Assembly (NCBI RefSeq): GCF_014805685.1
Contig: NC_060893.1
Span: 17,824,025-17,888,024 of the forward strand
Reading direction: 5' to 3'
DNA: 64,000 nucleotides
DNA from: Silurus meridionalis
Lineage: Eukaryota > Chordata > Actinopteri > Siluriformes > Siluridae
In this document: positions 23,069 through 36,911 of the stretch, piece after piece
How positions within the stretch are numbered: position 1 is the first letter of the stretch
How the letters are laid out: each line of letters opens with the position of its first letter
The notes under the pieces: model-generated
What the model was told of the DNA's origin: nothing
The model's database searches: none
Seen by the model: only the letters and a program-made list of their open reading frames with translations
Made by a program: the position numbers and the translations under genes

Positions 23069-25809
23069 TGATCACTGGGGTCTTTGGAGAATGTATGTTT
23101 GACTATAGTAATTGTGTGTGCACAAGGTTGGGGCCTGTAGACTCTGGTTTATCACAGAACGAGGCCTCCAGTAATTGTGTACCAACATTAATATAATTTG
23201 TGTTCAAAACATTTCTCAAATGTGTTTCATTTATAATTTTGTAATGTAGCCAGCATAATTTAATTAGAGACTCCTAAATTAAAATTGAATTAAATAAATA
23301 CATAAATAAAAATGCATTATATCTAAAATACTATAAACCACAAAACTAGAGCCATTTTCCATTACTGTGTCACTTGGGCATATAAAAATGCTATAATGCA
23401 CACAAATCTGTGTAATATCTCAAATAAACTCCACAATGCACTCAGAACCTGTTTACTGACCGTTTCAAGACAGTAACTTTACAGAACGTCTCCGGAGGTT
23501 ACTTTTTATTTCCCTGACCAAAATCAGTCTGTCACTTCACCAACAGTGATTGATTTGAGCTGCAATTAATCAGTGTGCTTTGAAACGCTACACAGGCAAA
23601 TCAGTTGGAAATAAATTTTGAAATAGATGGTGGAAAAATTGACCAAGCATAACAATGGACAAAGACTGACGTCCAATTATCTGCTCCGAAGAGCATTTCT
23701 TGGGGGTAAATCTGTTTTTTTTTTTTCCAGTTTCTTTTCTTACGACTGAATTCACACAATTAGATTTCAATCAGTTGTTACCTACATGGAAAAATATCCA
23801 TTATTATCATTCACTGACAGGATCAATTTTTAGATGGAAACCTAAAAGTAACTATTACATCCGTCTGCTAAAAGGTTAGACAGCTATTGTAAAACCAAAC
23901 AAACAGTTATATCTGTTTGTAAAACTAACCAATGTTAAAACAATTATATATTTTTTTTTTTCACAGTGCTGTTGCATTCCTAAATTTGTTTGGTTAGAAT
24001 CTGTTGATTCTGTGACAGCTCTAATCAACTTCAATAAAACAAAGAAAGTGTGTTTCGAGTGTTTTTAGCTTTTATACAGTTTTAAGTAGAATTACAAGCA
24101 CTGACTTGTGGACTTTTCACAACATCAAAACTAACAATGTATAAAAGTATGACGTGTCATTCTTTTATATACTGAAACATATAATCATTCGCCAATTGCT
24201 GTGGTTTTAGAAGAATAAAAACACTTAAGGGCATGCTGTTATTTGAAAATATCAAGATTTAGGGTCCCTGATTATTTTTCTCAAACTGCACACCCCATGT
24301 GGTTTGTTCTTTGCATGATATTTAATATAGAACAGTTACGGCATTGAAAAAAGTTCATTGCAGTACGTTTATATTTGAGCCAAGTCAAGTGAAATCTATT
24401 CATATAACACAATATTTGTTGAATAATCTGCTTTACAGGGCTAGCTAATTTAAGGATACAGGGATTTAACCTTGAAATGCCCAACAAGATAAGAACAAAG
24501 ACCCTGTATTTTGGTATTTTCACCTTAGTTTTGTAAATTAACCTGGACATAAACCTGTTGTCTGGGCCCTGTCTATCTTGAGCATATGTAGACAATGAAT
24601 TGCCATATATGCGTGGAGGATGGATCATTTTTTAAAAATGCTTTAACAGCATAGATATAGACTCATTGTAATTAACCTTGCAAGTTGACGTTGTGGCAGG
24701 AAGTATTAAACCCAGGAATGCCAATAACAGTGAATCTGTGTAATATATCTTAGTAATGAATTATTCATTTCCACTGTCTTATTCCCTCCTTATTTTCATT
24801 AATGGTATAAATAAAAAATGGTTCTTATAATATCCCAGGCTTTCCTCTCTGTGCTGTAATTGCACCCCTGAGTAAAGTATGTCCCTGAGCAGTGATGCAA
24901 AGATTGTGTGAATGTTTTGATAGGAGTTCTTTAGCGAATCTCAGCGAAGGCACACAAAAAAGGGTTCCCTTTCAAAGGTTTCAAATGCAGACATGAACTT
25001 GTTAGCTATTGTGTAGGATGAGCATCCACAAATCTGTGTCTCTGGCGTAGTACAGTAAGTCATACATTTGAGCAGACATCCTTGTTTCTGATGCTTATCT
25101 GTTTTGTCGAGTGCATTCTATTGGTATTTATATATCACAAACAAAGTCCTTGGACCACTCACAACAATGACATTTGCAATCAATGCTAAACTCACCACTA
25201 ACTAAACAAAGAAAACCAAAGGAAGAGCTTATTTTAAACTTGTTTTTGCTCAGCCCAGCTTGAGAGGTTGAATTAAAGTTAATGCCTACCTAATATAGGA
25301 TTTAATTCAATTTGTCTTCAGATAATTCCATTGTCAGCAAAGAAGACAGACAGGCAGCCACTTCCCCTCCAATTAGCTGAGCCAGGGGTCGATTTGTGCT
25401 CAAGGAACCTGTGAAGTAGAAACTCTATCAATGTCCATTATCCAAAGGAATGACTGTCACATGTTAATTCTGACCTTGTTATTTCATTATTGTTATTGAC
25501 ATCACAACTACACCAATATTGATTGCATTTTTGTGCTCCAGCTTCTTGCAAGAGTGTAGCCTGCAGCATATATTACATTGTTATTGATAGTCCCTTATTC
25601 AGAGGAAGAAACACCTTTGTATAACAATTAGGTAAGTGTAAGATTTTGCTGTAGGGGATATGCAAAGAAAAAAAGAAAAAGAAAATGCATTGAGGCACAC
25701 TGTATTTGACTGTGACTTCTAATGCTTATCTACTCACTTACAATAAAGAGTGTTTAGTACATTAATACAAAATCGAGACATTATTTTTTTGAAGCTAAAT
25801 ATATAAATA

Positions 25810-25810
<1 letters not shown>
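23068..25810. other. Unique non-coding sequence
   Basis: Nothing firm. Around 24372-24440 (caagtcaagtgaaatctatt, then gctttacag) there is faint similarity to the reverse tail repeat at 17158-17395, too weak to annotate. Confidence 0.4.

Positions 25811-25871
<61 letters not shown>
25811..25871. repeat. (TA)n microsatellite
   Basis: About 30 TA units. Confidence 0.97.
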
Positions 25872-25877
<6 letters not shown>

Positions 25878-26289
25878 ATGTTATACATTTTACAGTTATT
25901 TACTGGTAATTTGGGTAGTGTAAAGTTTACAGTGAAAAGCTATAAAACATGTTTACAGTAATGGTATAATCCAGTACCTTTGCTCAATGCAGGATATAAC
26001 ATTGCAACCCAAGGATTTGAACATACAATCTTCTGAATTGTACCATAAAGCCTTAAATACTGAGCCACCACAAATAGATTAACTAACTCCAACTGATTCA
26101 ATGCAATTTTTTTGGAGTTAATTCAAAGGTATAAATGCAGATTTTTATAAATCTGGAATAAATAAAATTGAAAAAAATTACTTTTTTATTTTTGTCTGTG
26201 GACTCCTACCCATTACCCTGTTGCTGTTCAAAGCACACAATTGTCTAGAATGCCTAGCAGTAACATTTCTCTTTGCTGAAACTAAAAGG

Positions 26290-26900
26290 CCAAAATATGT
26301 TCCAGTATGACAATTCCCCTATGCATAAATCCTTTTCCGGGAAGACACAGCTTTGCAAAGGTTGATCACAGAACCCTGACCTAAATCGCACTGAACAACT
26401 TTGGGATGAACAGGAACACATCAGCATCTGATCACATTAATGCTTTTGTTGATCACACAGAAAGATCTTTCTATACTTTATACTTATACTTGCCACTTTA
26501 ATGCACATTACTGCACAGTGAAATTCTTTCTTTTCATATTCCACTGATGTTAGGGTCAGAGCATAGGGTCAGCCATGATACAGCACCACTGGAGCATAGA
26601 GGGTTATGGGCCTTGCTCAAGGTCCCAAAAGGGGCAGCTTGGTGATACAGGGGCTTGAACCCCCAACCTTCCCAACAATAACCCACAGCCTTAACCCCTG
26701 AGCACATTTCCATAGCTATGTTTCAAAGTCTAGTGAAAAGCCTTTGCAGATGATGTCCACTGTGAAAAGCGCAATAGAAATAAACGTGAATTGAATTAAA
26801 GCCTGCAAGTTATTATAATGGAAAATATGGGACTAAACCACGAATGGGATGCTCAACAAGCAGGTATGAGTGTGACTGTCAGATGACCAAAAACATTTGA
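26290..26900 (+). mobile_element. Tc1-like remnant split by a SINE
   Basis: The left part (26290-26460) carries aaatatgttccagtatgaca, ccctgacctaaatcgcactg and aacaactttgggatgaacag. These are broken versions of the QHDNAP and SPDLNPTEHLWDE blocks of a Tc1 transposase. The right part (26707-26900) resumes with agtctagtgaaaagcc and gactaaaccacgaatgggat then gctcaacaagcaggtatgag, close to the 3' end of the same family. A second short insertion with an aaagcgc-type tail lies at about 26757-26800. No frame survives. Confidence 0.75.
26461..26706 (-). mobile_element. tRNA-derived SINE inserted into a Tc1 remnant
   Basis: Read on the minus strand, the head contains gttaaggctgtgggttattg (A-box region) and ggttgggggttcaagcccct (B box) typical of a tRNA-derived pol III promoter. 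These are followed by a body complementary to ccttgctcaaggtcccaaaa and ggtcagccatgatacagcac, and a 3' end complementary to tgcacagtgaaattctttct. This is a widespread fish SINE pattern, from memory. It separates the two halves of the Tc1 remnant, so it is the younger insertion. Confidence 0.75.
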
Positions 26901-29900
26901 CTATTTGACTATAAAATGTCAGTCTGACTATGTAAAAGGTTTTCCCCAGGCTGCCACACACTTTTTCCCTTTTATTCTAAGTATTGGTAAATAACTCTAT
27001 ATGTGCATTACATCTCTATTATGATTTAAAAATGCAGGAAATTTGTTAATTGGAATAATATGAACAATGACTCAGCAGCAAAAAAATTATAATTACCTTC
27101 ATTTAGATGTATTGTACATAAACCTGGGTTAAAAAAACATACCCACAGCATGAAAAAAGTACCCTTCACATTTAGAGGGATTGTAAGAAGCTGGCTTTCC
27201 TATACCTAGTCGAAAAATCTGAAATGTACTGTGCGTTTCTCTGAGTTTTTCTCATCCAATTCAGCCTTTCCCCAGTGGTTAGCCACTAGATCTGCACTAG
27301 AGAATTCACAGCTGGGAAACACAGTCCGTGCATTGATCTTATCTGCATGACAAATGTGCAGAGGAACTCATCATGACAGACCTCCAAAAGCTGCATGATA
27401 TAAAACTAAGTGCACTCATATAAAGTGGGGCCCTTCTTGGTTTCTAATTATTTGTCAACCAGCTATAGTTCATCATAGTCACACCATTGCCATTTCGTCC
27501 TAAAAAGCTAGTCTAACTTTAAGGTAAATGCAAGTGGGTTGAATATAAATGGCACCTTCTGCAAAGATAAGACATGATCCCTGATGGGATCCAGGAACCT
27601 TTTTTTTTTCATCAAATGAATGATAAGAAGACAATCGTAGGTGAGATATTTGACAAAAGGAAAGGATTTTGCAGAAATTTCCCCCTCGTTGATAACATGA
27701 CTGACAGTGATCTCTGATTGCTTGGCAGGACTTATCTGTTATATTAAAAAGAAACAGAGAATCAAAGCACCATCAGTGAAAGAATAGAGCGTTGTCTTTC
27801 ATAATACTATTATAAAGCCGACATTGTTCTCGTATTTTCTACAGTGGATGGTGGATGAGATCTGTATCTGAAGCTTGGAGCAATAGGGAGACAGATAGAG
27901 AAAGAAAAAGAGAGCAGTGTCGGCAAGTGTATTCTGGCTCCTTCTGGAAGGAAAGTGAAACAGAGATCGTTAATAATGAAGGGTGTATTAGATGTGACAT
28001 GTTCTTCAAATGGCACAGCTATTAGAGTCACCTCACTGTTGGGGAAATATAACATGGATAAGATATCTACATGGATCAAAGCTTATAACCTATGAATATA
28101 AAGCATTTATTATGCACAAAATAGGCTATCATTATGTTATCATTTTGAACAGTATCGTTTTTCTTCCTTTTTTTCTCTTATAGGTGATTAATTGTGCTTT
28201 TCAATGGACTCATTTACCATTTTTGAATTTCTAATTATTTTTTTTGCTTGACTTTCACTGCTCACTTTTGATTTGGTCCAGGGAACTGATGCATCTTGAC
28301 GGAGGGGAGTACTTTCAGACGTAAGAGAGTTTGATCGTATTGTTTGCACTGACAGAGAGGTGTATTAAAAACCATAGGGAACCTATGTGCTGCAATGTGT
28401 ACTACGTTGCTCACACTGCACCTTTTTTTCCCCTGCTATATCAATGGCCTTTAAAATTTTTTCCGATGTTTAATTATAGATGCCTTAAACCTTGCTGTTG
28501 AGCAGGCTCTTTGCCATTCAACTAATGCCAGTCAGTTTGATGGCTTTGACCTTTCATCCTGACATTATTCAGTACTGCACAGAGTCATCTGCCTACAATA
28601 TTAAACCATAATAGCTCCAAACAGTACATAATGTTGGGAGTTAGATGGAGTCACAGTTGAGAAACCTAAGAGGCCTTGGCCAGGATTAATCTTGGTGACA
28701 GGTCATTTAAAATGTTTGCCACGCAGCGGGCTGGAAATTACCACTACGACTGAAACAGTGCTTTCAAAAGTGCTTGCATTTGGTTGGGATGAAAGCCAGG
28801 GCTTTTACCACCAGTTGAGAAATGCAAGGGATACCTACAGGATTTGAAAACTATAATGTCCTTAATTGACTGACTGCTGATAGTTTGAAAAATGAATAAT
28901 TAAACTTACAAGTATTTGCAAGACAGGAAGTAATGTTTGGTGGCTGGAAATAACCTTTCACATAGTGAAAACTCTTTTAATTACTCTAAGAGAAATGTGT
29001 TGCACATACAGCATCTCAACATATATTTTATATAGTTAAATAAGTTATATTAGTATTCATTCATTATTATTAATGTAAATGAATTTATAATACATACAAT
29101 AATATATGTAAAAATATGATGTAAATAATAAATATGATCATTTATAGTGCCATCCATTTTTTAGTCATTCAAAGTTTAATAATAATGATAATAATAATTA
29201 TTATTATTATTATCATTATTATTAATATATCTTTCATTTGAATAAAACAATACATTTTGTATGCTCATCTAATTTTAGAAATAGATTGAGTCCTTAGATG
29301 TCATCTCTATATATTTGCTCATTCTAATCTACACAATCTGTTAAACACATTACAGGCAATTAATCAAAGATTAACAGGAAATTGGCTAATGACTTGCATC
29401 ATCAACATCTTCTTACATGACTGACATTTTACATGACTGATCGCAGTCTGCCTCTTACATCCATTACAAAATAATCCCAGATTTTTTTTTTTTGTTCTAC
29501 ATTTCTCATTTTTTAAACTGCCGTTGGTGGACATGGCGCATAATTTTTGACTAAAACAAAGTGATGTCCAGTGGGTTTTCCCAGCCCACCACACAAACAG
29601 GAAATCGACTTGGTTTCTTCTGCTGCATAGCGACAGCATCTCATCAAATCAAATAGAGGGCTTTAGCTATTCTGCAGAGAACATGGCAGTTTAACAAAAA
29701 CAAACAAGACGTGTTTGGCAACATCAAGCTGCAGTATTTGCTAGCATGATGAATGATGGAAGGATTATCTATTTCCTCAAAATCCTTCGCAGGATGTTTG
29801 GGATTAAGCATCATTCCACAGATCATGTTTTTCCAGGTGGTGAATAAGTAGACTTAAAGTATATTATGTCCTCAATTTTACCTGTGATGAACCCTTGTCT

Positions 29901-31439
29901 CTGGAATTTGCAGCAAATGGCAGCACCTCTGGGACTCTAAGCTCTTAAATTAGGTGTCAGACCTTCAACTAGGAGCAGTCAGTTTTACTGTAAGACATGT
30001 TTAGGGGTCAGTCTTCATCTCAGCAGCCTTTTTTCACACACCGTCAGCTGAGGTTTGTGCTATTGGCCCACTGTTTCCTTTTTTGCCCCTCTTATAAAGA
30101 GTTGTTGTTTCCCAAGAATCATCCTGACCTAAGCTTTTTCTCTGCCACACATGCTGGAACTGATCAACAGTCCATCTCTGACTACACCCCTGTCCAGGAG
30201 AACTATCTGATATGTTTTTCACCTAGTTGTTAACAGTCATGCCTGACAGGAAGCACTTTCCCTTTTTAGTTATTTTTGAGTGAAAGACTGGTAAATGTGA
30301 GGACACAGACTCTAGCAGTGATATGAAATGACTGAGCACAAGCGCTTGAGATTGAGTGTGAATGAGAAGCACAGAGAGAAAATAAACTAATAGAAAACAC
30401 TAAGTGGATGCCACTAGTAAAGCAGTGATGGATGCGCCTGTCTGATTTCATTGTAGTCATGCCACGCCATGTACGACAGCCAGGATGAATGAGCTCCTCA
30501 CACAGAACAGGTATTATATCTGTACGATATGCACGTATTATTTCTGTTTCATTTTTTCCTTTCTTTATTATCACTCCGTTTAATAAATACCAATGCAAGT
30601 TCAATATCTCTGGCATTTAATTACATCTGCCTATTCAAATGTTTGCTCATATTCTTAGGAAGGTAAATTTCACAGCACTTGCAGAATGAAACAGCGGTTT
30701 TATCAGCTGCTGCAGGGCCGCTGTTTATATACAGCCTTACGCGTTGCCACCAGATTAAGCCAGGAGTAAACGCTAATGTCTGAGAGTGCTGCTGTTTCCT
30801 CACTTTTATGGATGGACTTTTAATGAAACAAATCAATGAAGCAGGTTCTTCTCAGTGATCAACTCTGCCTGGAAATGCTTTAGTCTCAGTGGTTTTTGAC
30901 AGCTGAGCTGACCTCTGGGAGTCGCAGGCTCTTGGGGAGATCCTGAAAATTGACCCCGCTAACCTAATTTAACTCTTATAACTCATGGCAGCAAAATATC
31001 TCTCAACATACACATAGACACAAAACAAAACAAAGCACAATGTCAAGTACAGCTACAAAGTTGATTTATTCCTTTTAAAAATTTGATTAATGTTGCACAG
31101 CATTATTTTGAAAAGAAATGAAATAAAAACAAACAATAAAATGTATAACATTTAAATGCATAGCATCAATATACTGCATGTTTTAGACCTACATCCTACA
31201 ACATGTTTGTTAGTATTTCTATCTTTCTATCATGTTTATGTAAGTATTTCTATCTAGTTCATCTTATAATAGCAGATTTTTAAATAAAAATATTTACTCA
31301 CGACTGTATTTCTACTCATTTATGTAACCATACAGTTAGCCATATAGCCAATCATGCAGAGGCAGTGTTTTTGCAGAATGGTGCAAGAAAACAAAAACAA
31401 AATCCAGTGCAAAGTAGCTAAGTTGTCAGAGAACCACCA
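26901..31439. other. Unique non-coding sequence
   Basis: Long AT-rich block with short ATT/TAA-rich runs (about 29180-29230). No exon, RNA gene or recognisable repeat could be supported. Chance frames occur, for example at 29364-29639 and 30266-30616 on the minus strand. Confidence 0.4.
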
Positions 31440-31640
31440 GCCATGCCTCCCTCTTGCACTCAGCACACTCTCTCAACCTATTCTTCCCACTAATCACCCA
31501 CACCTGTCTCCAATCTACACTCCCCTTTTTAAGGCCACCCTTTTGGTGTTTGCCCCCCTGGAAGCTCCTGCTTCATGTACTAAGGCAAATAAAGCTTACT
31601 TGAATTTAATCTTGGCTTCCAACTCTTGATCCGTTTGTGA
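31440..31640 (+). mobile_element. Possible LTR fragment
   Basis: The stretch contains a C-rich block (cacccacacctgtctccaat), ctttttaaggccaccc, a polyadenylation-like aaataaagctt at about 31590, and an end reading ccgtttgtgaca. This layout resembles the 3' part of solo LTRs of fish gypsy-type elements. No partner LTR or internal region is present. Confidence 0.35.
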
Positions 31641-31649
31641 CATAAGTTG

Positions 31650-31870
31650 GCAGGAAGACTTGGTTGGTGGAAAATGGCCAGAATGGTTTGAGTCAAGACA
31701 GGAAGCATTTGTTAACTCCTATTACCACACTTTACATCCAATGTGAACAGATAAACATCTCAGAACACACAGCATTTGGAACGTTGAGGAGGATGGGCAT
31801 AAATGTCATCCTTTTCAGCCCAGAACAAAAGGCTATAGTGGGCACCTACTGACCCATACTGGATCAGGTG
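31650..31870 (+). mobile_element. Tc1-like transposase remnant
   Basis: Landmarks are ggccagaatggtttgagtca, acatctcagaacacacagca and gaacgttgaggaggatgggc. They match the middle N-terminal transposase region of the same Tc1 family as the fragment at 1-130 and the mini-element at 12042-12108. No continuous frame. Confidence 0.6.
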
Positions 31871-31874
31871 ATGT

Positions 31875-31952
31875 TTTTTCAGTTTTCTGTCCATTTTCAA
31901 TGACAAGTACATTAGGCCCAGGTTCATTAAAAATGGACAGAAAGCTGAAAAA
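31875..31952. repeat. 23-base inverted repeat hairpin
   Basis: 31875-31897 and 31930-31952 are reverse complements at 22 of 23 positions, with a 32-base loop. It lies just downstream of a Tc1 remnant. Confidence 0.9.
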
Positions 31953-32054
31953 AAAAACCCCACCTATTCTAGTATTTTTTTTCTGACAGAAATATTTTTG
32001 TTTTGTTAAAAACAGTACAGGGCAGCACAAAAAAAAGTATTACATAACTCTAAC

Positions 32055-32330
32055 ATAACACAGTCTCCTCACAATGCTTCACAGAGTGAAAATAAAGGCG
32101 CTAGTCACACTGAAATAATGTATTTAAGTGCGGTGAGAGAACACCACACCATGCTCCTATCTGAAAAGTTATCCAAAAATGTCCTGCCTTTTGTTGATGG
32201 ATTCATTACCAGGAATTTGATAAAAAGAGGATAAAGACTATGGCTACATAAAGGTGCCTCCTCACGGATGCAACTTCTAAATCTTGCTCTTATTTGCTAT
32301 ACATAGTCTCTCTTATGGCAAATAATTCCT
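32055..32330 (+). repeat. Unnamed dispersed repeat, copy 1
   Basis: Shares ordered blocks with 35590-35850 in the same orientation: cacagagtgaaaataaaggc, a ctgaaaagttatccaaaaat block, ataaagactatggctacata and an atagtctctcttatggca-like end. The copies are clearly diverged. The class is not recognised. Confidence 0.65.
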
Positions 32331-32577
32331 CAGAGATAATCTATAACAGTGACAAAAACTACTAACAACTATTCAACTTGAAAATTACTCTTCAGCATTT
32401 GCAGAGTGAAACCAATAAACTGAGAGCTGTTGGATGCTAGGTTAGCTAGATAAAGCTAACTAGCTATCCATGTACCATTAACAATTTTATGATATGTTCA
32501 GTACACTGTATTTCTGCTTTGTTTCTGTTTTCTGGTTTTTTTTTTTAATTTTTTTTTTAATGTGGATGTGGTTTTCC

Positions 32578-33686
32578 TTTACAATAACATTACATAAAAA
32601 AAGCAATTACTGGTATATAAATTAATGCTACTTAAATATGAACTAATGATGAGTTATGGCATATACTAATCAAGAACTAACCTTAACTACACCATGAGTC
32701 ATATGAATTCATGCGTGAACAATGGCTACCTTAATTACATGTTAGAATATGCTTGTTAATTAATGTATTAATTAACACTTTAGGTTAAGCTAAATATAAC
32801 TTACTCTGTGAGTAGGAATATGATTTAAAAGTGCATTATTTAAAATACATTACAAACACCATTGGATGGTGCTGAATTATACTCCTAATGGAATGCACAA
32901 AGGTGCAATAATAAACGCCTGTTTACACCTGATCATTCCTACCTTTCTCATCGATTCTACCCACCTTAAGTGGTTACAGTGGCCACAAGGCACTGCTCCA
33001 TTGTCCTCATGGGTGAAGTACAACACTAACATGCATTCATAAAGCAGACATTACTTTCCAAACTACAAATCAGCTTTAGCCAACAGATGATGGTTTTCTG
33101 CTGCTTTACCGTGGCTATTCTGTGGACTGGTTTATTGTGTCAGTACTAATCAGTCTTTATATCATAATGAACCGTTTATATGTAAGCACAGCAGCTCTGC
33201 TCTTGAACTTCTTGACAAACCACCAAATGGCACTGAATGATATGTGATTTAGATGTTTGTAATGTATTTTAAATAGTGCACTCTTAATTCATATTCTTTC
33301 TCAATGAGCAAGATACATTTAGCTTAATCAAAAGTGTTAATTAATAAATGAATTAACACACATGTACTAACGCAAATAAGGTATCCGTTGTTCACACATG
33401 AGTTCATGTGACTCGTGGTGTAGTTAAGGTTAGTTCTTGATTAGTATATGCCTTAACTCATCATTAGTTCGTAAGTTGCTCATCAGGACTACCTTACACT
33501 TTTAAAGAACATTCTTATTCATTCTTTATCACTGCATTATCTGTGTAAAGCTGCTTTGAGACAATGTTCATTGTTTAAAGCGCTATACAAAAAAAAAAAA
33601 AAATTGAATTATACTAAATTATAAAGTAACATTTAGTTACATATTAGTACATGCTTATTTATGTACTGTTATTGTTAAGTGTTACC
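32578..33686. mobile_element. Palindromic DNA transposon with long inverted arms
   Basis: Bases 32578-32863 and 33250-33686 are inverted repeats of about 285 bases. The right arm is longer because a foreign segment (about 33495-33628) sits in it. Matching landmarks are gaactaatgatgagttatgg / complement of ccttaactcatcattagttc, and atcaagaactaaccttaact / complement of agttaaggttagttcttgat. About 385 bases separate the arms. There is no transposase, so this is a non-autonomous fold-back or MITE-like element. The outer right end reads gttaagtgttaccc. Boundaries are good to about 10 bases. Confidence 0.8.
33495..33628 (+). mobile_element. Tail-type repeat inserted in right arm
   Basis: Reads gtaaagctgctttgagacaa then aaagcgctatac, a 15-base A run, and ttgaatt. 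This is the plus-strand tail of the family seen reversed at 17158-17395. It has no counterpart in the left arm at 32578-32863, so it inserted after the palindromic element. Confidence 0.75.
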
Positions 33687-35386
<1,700 letters not shown>

Positions 35387-35589
35387 GGTAGGTTGTGTGC
35401 TCTGGAGGTGTCTGTGTTTAAATAAAATTATATGATAAAAATAGGATCTATAGATGCAGAAGTTAATTACTCTAGAATGACATGGATCTGTATAAATTAT
35501 GTTATACTCTTTTATATATTTTTGCTGTGCTATATTTAAAACGCACCAAAACTTCGAAGTGAAAAAGCTGCTATACTTCTCTAATGCTT

Positions 35590-35850
35590 TCACAACACAC
35601 AGTCACCTCACAGAGCGAAAATTAAGGCGGTAGTCCGATTTAAAAAATGTTTTTATCACCACAGCTCATAGCTGAAATGTTACCCCCAAAAAATTCCTGT
35701 CTTTTTGTTGAAGGTGCAAAGAGGATAAAGCTCATCATCAGAGACATGAAAAAAAGATAAAGAGTATGGCTATATAAAAGTCGTCCCCTTTTAGAAATGA
35801 AGGTTGCCACTATTTTCCATAGTCTGTAGCATGGCACATAAGTTACTTGT
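35590..35850 (+). repeat. Unnamed dispersed repeat, copy 2
   Basis: Diverged copy of 32055-32330 with cacagagcgaaaattaaggc, a gctgaaatgttacccccaaa block, ataaagagtatggctatata and a catagtctgtagcatggcac end. It encodes nothing convincing. Confidence 0.65.
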
Positions 35851-36076
35851 ACTTGCGAGGTAAATTTAGTTGCCAGTGATTAGCGTTCTGATCCATATTA
35901 ATGGGACATCAGGCATAATGGCAATCTACTGTGAAATGAATCAGAAATGATGACAATTAAATACTTGTAAAATACAAGAGCTTTTCGTTATAGATATTGT
36001 TTTAATATGTATGTTTTAAAATGTGTTTTAATATATATCACACACACAGACACACACATATACACACATACACACA

Positions 36077-36735
36077 GTCAAAAGTTTGGAAACATCTAAT
36101 CTTATTTCATTTTTTAAACATGTGCATATTCCTTTTGTTTAATGCAACAAACTAGAGAAAAGAATTGGACAGTGAATGACTGAAAGAAAGTTCTGTAGAC
36201 AGGTAAGTACAAACTGGACATTTTGGCTCTAACAGAAGAATTTATATAAGTGAGAACAAGTGAGAACAAGAGAGATGTTAGCAGACTGCCTCACAACCAC
36301 AGTCAAAATGTAGAAGTAAAAGCTTATTGTTTGGGGGTTTTTTTGGAGCTGAAATTTTGGAAACTTTTTCCAGGTCAAAGGAATAATAAAGCAACATGGC
36401 TATCATTTCATTCTTAAACATGACAATGACCCAATGCTTATGTCTAATCTCTGAAAGCATTATTTAGGGAGCAATCATTCAGCTGGTGTGTTATATATCA
36501 TAGAATGGCCTGCCCAGTCACTGCACCCAATTCCTATTGAACTGTTTTGGGATGAACTGGATCACAAGATCAGACATGAAATCGCCAACTAGTAAGGAAT
36601 CTTTGACTTAGTTTTACAAAAGGCATGGCAAGGGATTTCAGCTGAATGTTTGGAAAAACTGACTGTCCTGATTCCAAGAGTGTGTAAAGCTGTTGTTCAT
36701 GATAAGGGAGGATTTGTCAATAAAAATAGACATCT
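36077..36735 (+). mobile_element. Degenerate Tc1-like transposon
   Basis: The left end reads gtcaaaagtttggaaacatc, typical of Tc1 terminal sequence. The 3' half encodes, with breaks, ELFWDELDHKIRHEIAN, then LQKAWQGISAECLEKL and PRVCKAVVHDKGGF. These correspond to the region after the third catalytic residue of a Tc1 transposase. The N-terminal half is largely lost, and the right end fades near a GT tract at 36759. It is inactive. Confidence 0.75.
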
Positions 36736-36756
36736 GTATATTTATAGATTTGCTTG

Positions 36757-36758
<2 letters not shown>

Positions 36759-36836
<78 letters not shown>

Positions 36837-36847
36837 GATAGAGAAAT

Positions 36848-36908
<61 letters not shown>
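36759..36908. repeat. (GT)n-(GA)n-(GT)n compound microsatellite
   Basis: GT at 36759-36790, GA at 36791-36832, a short bridge (tagatagagaaata-like), then GT at 36851-36908. Confidence 0.97.

Positions 36909-36911
<3 letters not shown>

Noticed and set aside
24372..24620. Possible further copy of the 17158-17395 repeat
   Set aside because: Only scattered short matches; too weak to separate from chance.
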